This document shows positions 53,001 to 62,000 of a stretch of 64,000 bases of DNA, one piece after another (the first letter of the stretch is position 1; the number at the start of each line of letters is the position of its first letter). Below the pieces are notes generated by a model, which saw nothing but the letters and a program-made list of their open reading frames with translations, was not told the DNA's origin and did not search any database. Location: assembly GCA_025267735.1 (NCBI GenBank), contig CM046295.1, positions 24,352,716 through 24,416,715 of the forward strand, in the 5' to 3' direction. Both the position numbers and the translations under genes were made by a program. The DNA comes from Mactra quadrangularis. Its lineage: Eukaryota > Mollusca > Bivalvia > Venerida > Mactridae.

Positions 53001-56000
53001 TGACCTTGGTGGGATGCAATTTTGTAAAAAAATGTCTCTGTGATTTATTTTGATTTATTTCACACAGTTGATTTTGACATTAAAAAATAAAGTACTGCAC
53101 AACAGAAACCTGTCTTTGTATAGAATGTGCATAGAATATGCTAGTTGTAAGACTGTATAGTGAAGCTGACCATCAATAATGTTTTAAATTATGTTTGTCT
53201 CAGTCTTAGTTTTTATATGCCTGAAAGAATTTCGGGCATATTATATATATACCCCCTGGCGTCTGTCTGTCCGTCCGTCCATCTGTTAGCAATTTGGTTT
53301 CCGGAGCATAACTTAAGTTCCATTTGGACCACAATATTCAAACTTCATACGATGATTGTCCATATCGGGTAGAATACCCCTATTGATTTTGGGGTCACAA
53401 GGTCAAGGTCACTATTACCTTAAAACTGAAAATAGTTTCCGGAGCATAACTTAAGTTCCATTTGGTCCACAATATTCAAACTTCATATGATGATTGTCCA
53501 TATCGGGTAGAAGACCCCTATTGATTTTGGGGTCACAAGGTCAAAGGTCAAGGTCACTATTACCTTAAAACTGAAAACAGTTTCCGGAGCACATAACTAA
53601 AAAAAAAACACTTTAGGGCATATAATGCTCCGCCTAGCGGTGCTCTTGTTTTAATTATTCTTGTCATTGTAGAAATGATTATTTTATGAAATGAAACATC
53701 ATGAGATATAGCCTTATACATCTTGAATGATAAATGAAACTTTTCTAAAATTTTGAGATTCTTAAAATTTATTTTCGTTTGAGATTTAGGTATTTTTTTC
53801 TGGATTTTTCGTAAACGACTTAGATCTATTCCTGTAAAACAAATAATTTATTTAATGGTCAAACATTATCATGTTTTGTATTTGATTCATGATCAATATA
53901 TGATTCATAATTGTAGAAATTTAACTATACATTGTATATGTTTTAATTACTCCTCAACTAATAAACTACGTTCGGTATCTAAGTATTACAACTGGTCAGA
54001 AATGTCTTGTTTCTATTTTTGGTTATTGATATTTTTGATACAAATGTTTTCATATTTTAGGAATTAATTGTTTATTATCCTTTGATATTTTAATATACCC
54101 AGTATGCCATTTAACCTTTGAGAAATTGTGCTCTGCCATTTTTAAAACATTTTTACATTGTTCAAAAAGCATGTGGGCCTTTCACAAAATTTCTGAAGTA
54201 AAAAATTATCGTAAGTTAGTGTCAGTAATCATAAAAGAATAAGAATATATAATTTTTTATTTTATTTTTTTTTAACGTCTTATTCAACACATAGTTAGGT
54301 CATATAGACGACGGCCAGCTCTTCCTACTATAGGTTTCCTGGACACTTTTCTATCACCAGTACTAACTTACCCTACCACCAGGCTGACAACTCATGTATA
54401 GGGTATGACTTACTGCAACCGGGCTCGAACCTGCTATCTCCAGATTGGAAGTCAGGAGTGCTAACCACTGCGCCATGGCTGCAGCTTTTATATAAAATAA
54501 ATTGATGTTCAGATGGTATACAATTTACTACATTATTCAATAATGCATGTATTTGGAATTGATACATGTAGACCTAAGAAGTGACCGTATTATGAAATTC
54601 AATGTTTCTTACTTATGACTTACGATGATTTTTATCTTAAGACTTGTTGTGAAACAAAGGTTTGATTTGTATGATATCTTGTCATTTTTTGAACATCAAT
54701 GTTAAGTTATGGTTAGAATGTTTGTCTGTCATCATTGACATAGACAATGGTTCTAAATATGTTGAAGTTGATTTTGTGTGTCCAAAGATTTCTGGTTTGG
54801 CTGATATGGATATGGAAGTCCTATAGTCAACAAGTTTACACATCTGTGGTCACACCTCACAAATACATTAGTATACTACAGAACAAAACAATTTGAAGAT
54901 GAAACTCTGTTCTGAGCATTATAGTTAGTTTAAAGTTTCCTCAAAACTTCAGTTGAAAATGAACCATAACATGTGTAGTTTTTGTATATTTTTATGAAAG
55001 TGTATGTTTGTCATGAATTTTTGTTACTGTATGTTCATTTACTTTTTTATTAAGTTTATTTGATTATTTTTGCCTGCATATTTTTTAAGTTGTTTTTATT
55101 TTTGCATGTTTTAAATGAAATTTATTTTTCAATGAGATTAGTTTTTGCATGATTTTTTAAATGAATGAGAAATGTTTAAGTGTGCATGTAAATGATTTTT
55201 ACCTACAAGTTTTGAATTTTAAAATTAAATGCAGTTGCTATGTGGTATTTTTGAGTAAATTTAAAACAATCAGTTTATTAGCTTTAACTTAAATAAATTC
55301 AACATTTCAAAACTTAAAACAAATATATATAATTATTATTACAATTATTTCATATATTCAGCTTAGTTCAATAAGGGTTTTTCATTCTTCATTGTCTCAT
55401 ATATAGAAAGGTTATAAAATTTCTTAAGATGTTTAAAATGAGCAATATAAGGAAGTCATTGCTCTCTTGTTCCTTTTTTATATACATTTAGTTACAATTT
55501 AAAAAAATGTATGTTTTAGGTATAATAGAAATTATGTTTATTATATTTTCTTTTATCGTTTTAGGAAATTAATTATGTAAAATACAGTAACCTGTTCAAT
55601 TACTCGGAACGTTCCAAAATGTTCCGTAACGTTAGGGTCAGAACAACTCAATCCAAAGACAACTCAACCCGAGACAACTCAATCCCATACTAACAGGTTG
55701 ATTAGTCCCAACCTTCGGTTGAGTTATGCATGGGTTGAGTTGTCTTCGGGTTGACTTGTCCCGTACCCCTAACTTTAGCTAACTGTCGTTTCTGAACATG
55801 CGCCAGGTATGAACCAAAGTATTACTTTTATGAAGAAACTTTTGTAGACTATACATGCATGTATATATTTATTGAATCCCCCATTATGGTGAAAAAAAAC
55901 ATTAATAAAAGTTTGCTAGAAACCCCCATGCTCCTCTGCAAAACTGTGACATGTTCTAATACAAAAATAGTCCCTATAATATTTACTACATGTATTATAT

Positions 56001-59000
56001 TAAACCTTGTATTATTTGTATTGTTTCAGAACCTGTCTCTTACACCTGATGCTAAGATCGAAGCTACAATGTCACATGAGATATCCAGACTTACAGCTGA
56101 AAATCTGGTAAGTTTATATCATACATATTTTTAACCATCACTTTGTCTTCCAGCCATTATAGTAATTTAGTTCAACAGCACTGAAGTTTTAATATTTTAA
56201 CTAAAATGGTAAATACTGTATTGAGCAATGAGCAGTACATAGCTGATATGATGTTTGATCACTTAAAAACACTTGTTTGTTTGTTTGTTTGTTTGGGTTT
56301 TACAGCGCACCAACACAGAAAGGTCATATCGTGCCGATGGCAATTATTGATACTATTAATTCAAACGAAATCATCATCTAAAGCTCTATATCTTATTATA
56401 TACATTTATTTCCTTCAAAAAGTTAATTATCACATATGATGGTACAGCTCTTTAAAAAACACAAAGAAGCTCTATTTAACGTTGCAAAAGATAGCAAATA
56501 ATATAAACTATAAGTTATGTATCCACTGACATTTGTTTCATTTGTTTTTAAAAGTCAGCCTGATTGTTATTTGTAAAACCATGTTATCTTTGACATCTTG
56601 ATTAGTGATTTCATGTCTTTCCTTGTAGAAAGGTTCTATTTGACTGTTTACCATACCCCTACTTTGTTACAATCAATCTGATTGGTTGTTTTAAGCCTTG
56701 TGTGTTAAAGTCTTTCTGATTGGTCATTTTCAAATCTTTAGTTTATTATAAGTATTCTGATTGGTTGCATCTAGGTTTTGTGTTTGTTACAATGATTATG
56801 ATTGGTTTTATTTTATTATTTTAGGATTTAAGAGAAGTAATTGATAAACAAGCTGAACAGATCAGAAAATTAAAGAAAATGGTGAAAGTATATGCCAAGA
56901 GAATGAAAGATGGAGAAGGTAAAATATATATTGAATTTTTTTAAGTTCATAGAAAATATCAAAAATGATTCTTAGTCTTGTCTGACAACATTGACTTGAT
57001 TCATTATATACTGTACCCACCAAAAGTTTGGAGACATTTTCACTTTGTAGCTCTGTCCTAAAATTTGATGACTGTTTATTTTGAATTGCTCTTGTTTATT
57101 TTGAATTGCTCTTTAGTTTTGTTTATTTTTTTAAATCTGGCTTTAATGGGGTTTCTACGCTACATTTCTTGTAAATAAACTTTGAAACGTTTTTTTATTA
57201 AACAGCATTATCACTTTTTAAGATAGTTTTGTTCATATATTATTATGTACTTTGAGGTTTATATTTGAGACTTTGAAAATAGCATAAAAGCTATGTTATG
57301 GCAGTTAAATACAAACCCATGGTTTTGGAGTCTTCTTGATGTCAGATGCTGAATCCTATAAATGTGTTACATTTATGAAATTTGTTTTCATTTTATCACA
57401 AACCACACTTCAGTATATAAAAATAATGATTCTACAAACATAATCATCAAAATTCATGAATTGTAGTAAATTTCTTCTGTCTCCAGACTTTTGGTGGGAA
57501 CTTTATTTGATAAAACATTCTGAACAACACTTTATAACAATCCGTCTTAATATCTTTAACAAAGGCTTGGTTTTACCTGAAAAAGTGGTTAATTATGATT
57601 CGACATGGAAATGATGCAAAACTAGTGATAGGAAACAAAGTTACTAGAAAACTAGTCGGGAATATCGAACACATCATGACAAATGTCTTGAAATTATATT
57701 CAAGTCAATGTTGTCTGACAGATTCTGGTGTTTCTGGTTGTTGAGCCTTTCTATCTTCAAGTATTATCCCCTTCCATCTTTTACATGAAAAGAAAAATAG
57801 CAGTGAGTGCATTTCTTATAGTGTTCTTATGTTAGGATCCCAGCATCTAAATTAATTTTACATATGTACAAGTTAGGTGTTTTAACCATTCAAAACTATG
57901 TTCTGACTTAGATAATTAATTTATCATTCTTTATACATGCTCAATCCTTTCAGCCATTTGGTATGACATCTTTTTTGAAGCTGTGGTCTTAAGATGTTCA
58001 AAATTCTATGTAGTATTATCTTATACTTTTCTTTCAATGTCCTAAAATTCATCATAAGCAACAGACTAAAATACCTATCTTGTTTTTAATTGTCTGCATA
58101 TTTTTTTGACTTTATTAGGTACTTGCTATAAAGAAACATTTATGTTTTCGTTTGGATATTTTTTCTCTATTTTATTTAACAGTATTATCATTTTAAGATA
58201 GTTTTGCCCATATTTTATTATGATCTTTGAGGTTGCTTTAAGTTCATTAACAATAGGCAAAGGTACTGCTGTGTCTATGTATGTTTTCCTTCTCTCATCA
58301 TGTTATAACTCATGTTTGTCCTCTCTCTGTCTTCCTATTGCTTACATAAGGAGCATCCAAGATATCTCGTCCACTATTTACATCGTCAATGTCTCTAAGT
58401 CCCACAACAGGTTAGTATATACAGTATGCATGTAACAACATTATTGTATCTATATTACCAATACAGGCTCAGGCGGCCGGCTCAGTCCAGAATAAAAAAC
58501 ATTATATAAACATATAAACAGGGTTCGTACAGACCTTGAAAAGTGCTTGAATTTTAACGTCTACCTTGAAAAGTGCTTAAAAGTGTTTATTTTCATTTGC
58601 AAACTTGAAAAATGCTTATTTTCGATCCAATAGTGCTTGTATTTAATTTTAATTTTAGGCTGGAAAATGAAAGGAGATAAATTGAAAAGTAAGGGACGAA
58701 GAATATTACATTTAATCAGTCAAATAAAATACAATGAATAATAGTCCTTGAATTTTGCACTTTTGTTCTTGAATAGTGCTTGAAAAATGCTTGAATTTTG
58801 TCACTAAAATTCTGTACGAACCCTGATAAAGTGTATTACTCAAAAATTGTAGTTTTTTATACCAAGTTCAATTAGAGAAAGTTTTCCATTATAAATAATT
58901 TTATTTCACATATTTATACATGCATAAGTAGCTAAGGCTTTGCTCTTTCGAATGACGCCGACATCTCAATAACTACCGATTTTTGAGTAATATACCTTAT

Positions 59001-62000
59001 ATGTATATTATAATGTTTTTGATTCGGGACGGTGCTGACCGCATGTGCACATAGGTAGTCGAAATTTCTCCCATTAATGTGAGACAACAAAATATATTGA
59101 AAGTTATGCATGACTTTTATTATAACTATGATTGGGTTTGACTTTAGGTCCTATAATTTCTAAATAACTACAATGTAATTAGTTCAGAATTTTGTGTATT
59201 GTATTATTTATAAGCGTAGTCGAAATTATACTTAGTTTTAGAAGTGTTGCATCATCAGAATTTTCTCTCATTACTTGGCAATTGTCATATCAACTTTTGA
59301 TTTTAAACCTCTACAGAGGTCTAGCTAGGATAAAAATTTAGGGATAAGTAGAGAGTAGTGACTTTTTCCCGTGACTTGAAATAGGGAGAAGTGGTGGTAT
59401 TCTTGGGAGAAGTGGTGTTCCGTTGTAAGCAGGTTGGCACGAAGTAGGAAAGGTGTCTAATACTGCACTGACCTCAAATAAATTAGTCTTTATGACCAGT
59501 GTGTGCTGTTGCCGGTGTCTACAATGTCTACAATTATTATTAGCAGTGTAAACTCGAGTCATGCACAAATTGGTCACATAGGACTAAAACATAAGTAGGG
59601 ACATGGCATGTTTAGTGATTGTTGCAAACAATGTTCATTGACAAATGATTTAATGTTGAAACGTTATTGGTAAGTAAATACGGCTGATGTGCGCCTTTGT
59701 GTTTTTTTGGTTTACTCTATGTTAAAAACATGAAAAACAAATGTTAGTTTTAGAAGATTTTAAACTCGAGCTGATGGGAAATTGTTGAATAACAACACTA
59801 TTTTTTTACGAGGTCACATAACATGACATTACATCAAGGGCTGAAACATTACATTAAGGGCTGAACGAAACAAAATTGTAACTCCCTTTGTTTTCAAATG
59901 GAGTTACACAAGTGTTTCGTTCAGCCCTCGACATGATGTTATCCTAACCACACAGTAGTTATCAGTTGTATACCTGTGTATTATAGAAGAATTGTATTAT
60001 AAATATATTTTGTATGTTACTATATTACAGCTGCAGAAATCCAAGCAGAATTAGAACATGAAGAAACAAAGAGTGTAGAAAATGTAGCACAGATCAAACA
60101 TCGTGAAAGAAACTATATGGGAATGTTAGAATATAGAAAAGATGATGAAAATACCATAATAAAATTACTGATACTTGGTAAGTAAATATATCAATTCATT
60201 ATTTCAGGAGGGCAAAATAATTATAACTGGATGCAAAATATGTCTTACCTGATTATTGCGCTCTTACCTTCTGAAAAAAAAGAGTTTACCATTTGACATT
60301 TTTACCTTCTGAACAAAGAAGATGCTCCTCATTGTTTTTCATGTGACGTTTTTACTTCTCGAAAAAGAAGATGCGCCTCAATGCTTACCATACCTCTTTC
60401 GCATCTTCTGAAAAGTAGAAAAGTACCATTTGCATTTTTACCTTCTGAAAAAAGAAGATTAGCGTCAGTATATACCATGAATATTTTGTATCTTCTGAAA
60501 AAAGAGGATGCACCTAAATTTGTCAGTTTAATTTTTGGGAAAAAAGATGCACCTCAATGTCTACCATTTAACATTTTTACCTTCTGAAGAAAAAAGACGC
60601 TTCTAAGTGTTATATATATGACGAATATTTCAATGTAAAACACTTTCTTCTTAACTTACTATCTAATATCAAAATCTCAAACATATTTATTACCAACATT
60701 TAAACTTGATCATTGGTAGAAACTTTTTTCGAAAAATTGTGTGTTATGATTTTTTTTATGTCCTAAGAGACAATGATATTTGTGACAACATTTAGTTTTT
60801 TTATCCTTTTTAGTCAGATTTTTATCATTATCATCCATGGTTTGGACATGATGAAAATGTTGACATGTCATAAAGTCTAAAACAAAGATTAAAACCTTCT
60901 GCTCAATATATGCTATAACATTGCTGTCAGGGTAATCATACTATTCGTATTCTTTATAATATTGTTTTCTATTTGTAGATTTAAAACCAAAGGTAGCCTC
61001 AGGATTGTTGCCAGGTTTACCGTCATATTTATTATTTATGTTTGTAAGACATACAGATTATATCAATGATGAAGAGAAAGTTAGATCATTCCTTACAAAT
61101 ACCATAAATGGTATCAAAAAAGTGGTCAAGGTAAGACATTTAGAGTAACTTTCCTTTGTTGTTGGCTAAAAGTTTTTTTCTGTCAGTCGTGCTAAAAATC
61201 TATGAGCATCATCCGTTTGCTTTGTTGAACAAGAAATGTCAATTTACTGCGCTACACTGATTACTATGGACCATTCCGATTGTGAACTTTTTATTTGAAT
61301 AACAATACATTTACCCACAAATATAAGCATGTGCTCTTTTGTTAACACCTTGTTTGTGGGACAAAAAGTATCTCTAAACCTTTGTTAATATACTAATAAG
61401 TAAGGTCATGGAAAGGTCCATTGTAATGGGACGAATTGTAATGGATTTTATTATGATTGTATGCCTGACACAATTTTATCTACGAAAACATGTGCAGCTA
61501 CTTCCATTGACTCATGTGAGATATTTGCTACCAGAGAATGTAAGTTTGGTTTTGTTACTGCCTAGAAAGGAAGAAACGATGTGGGAAATGCTTGTCTGGT
61601 ATTACTCCTGATTATTGTTAAACACAAAGAAAACGGAAATAGAGGAGTTAATATTATAAATGGGCAGATGCTAGTTATGCATGGCTAAATATAGCGGCAG
61701 TGCTGGCGAAATCAATCGTCCATATTGTCCATGTTGTCCCGACGCAATTACAGACAAGTGGATTTTTAATGTATAATGATCATACGAACAAGTAACTTTA
61801 ACTAGTTAGCCAGAGCGGTTAAGTAAACAATTTAAAGACTTTGCCGACTCTGGTGGCAGAGCAGCATTTTACTTGTAGTCTCATCTTGTATTTACACAAT
61901 GTTAGCTCCGGAAAGATGTTTATATTTATGCTTTATTTCAATTCTATTTATAGAAACATCATGATGATATAGACAGAGTTACTCTGTGGTTAGCAAATAC

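Noticed and set aside
61408..61611. 67-codon frame in intron O-P
   Set aside because: Overlaps a dispersed repeat, has no splice support, and exon O joins exon P directly in phase.
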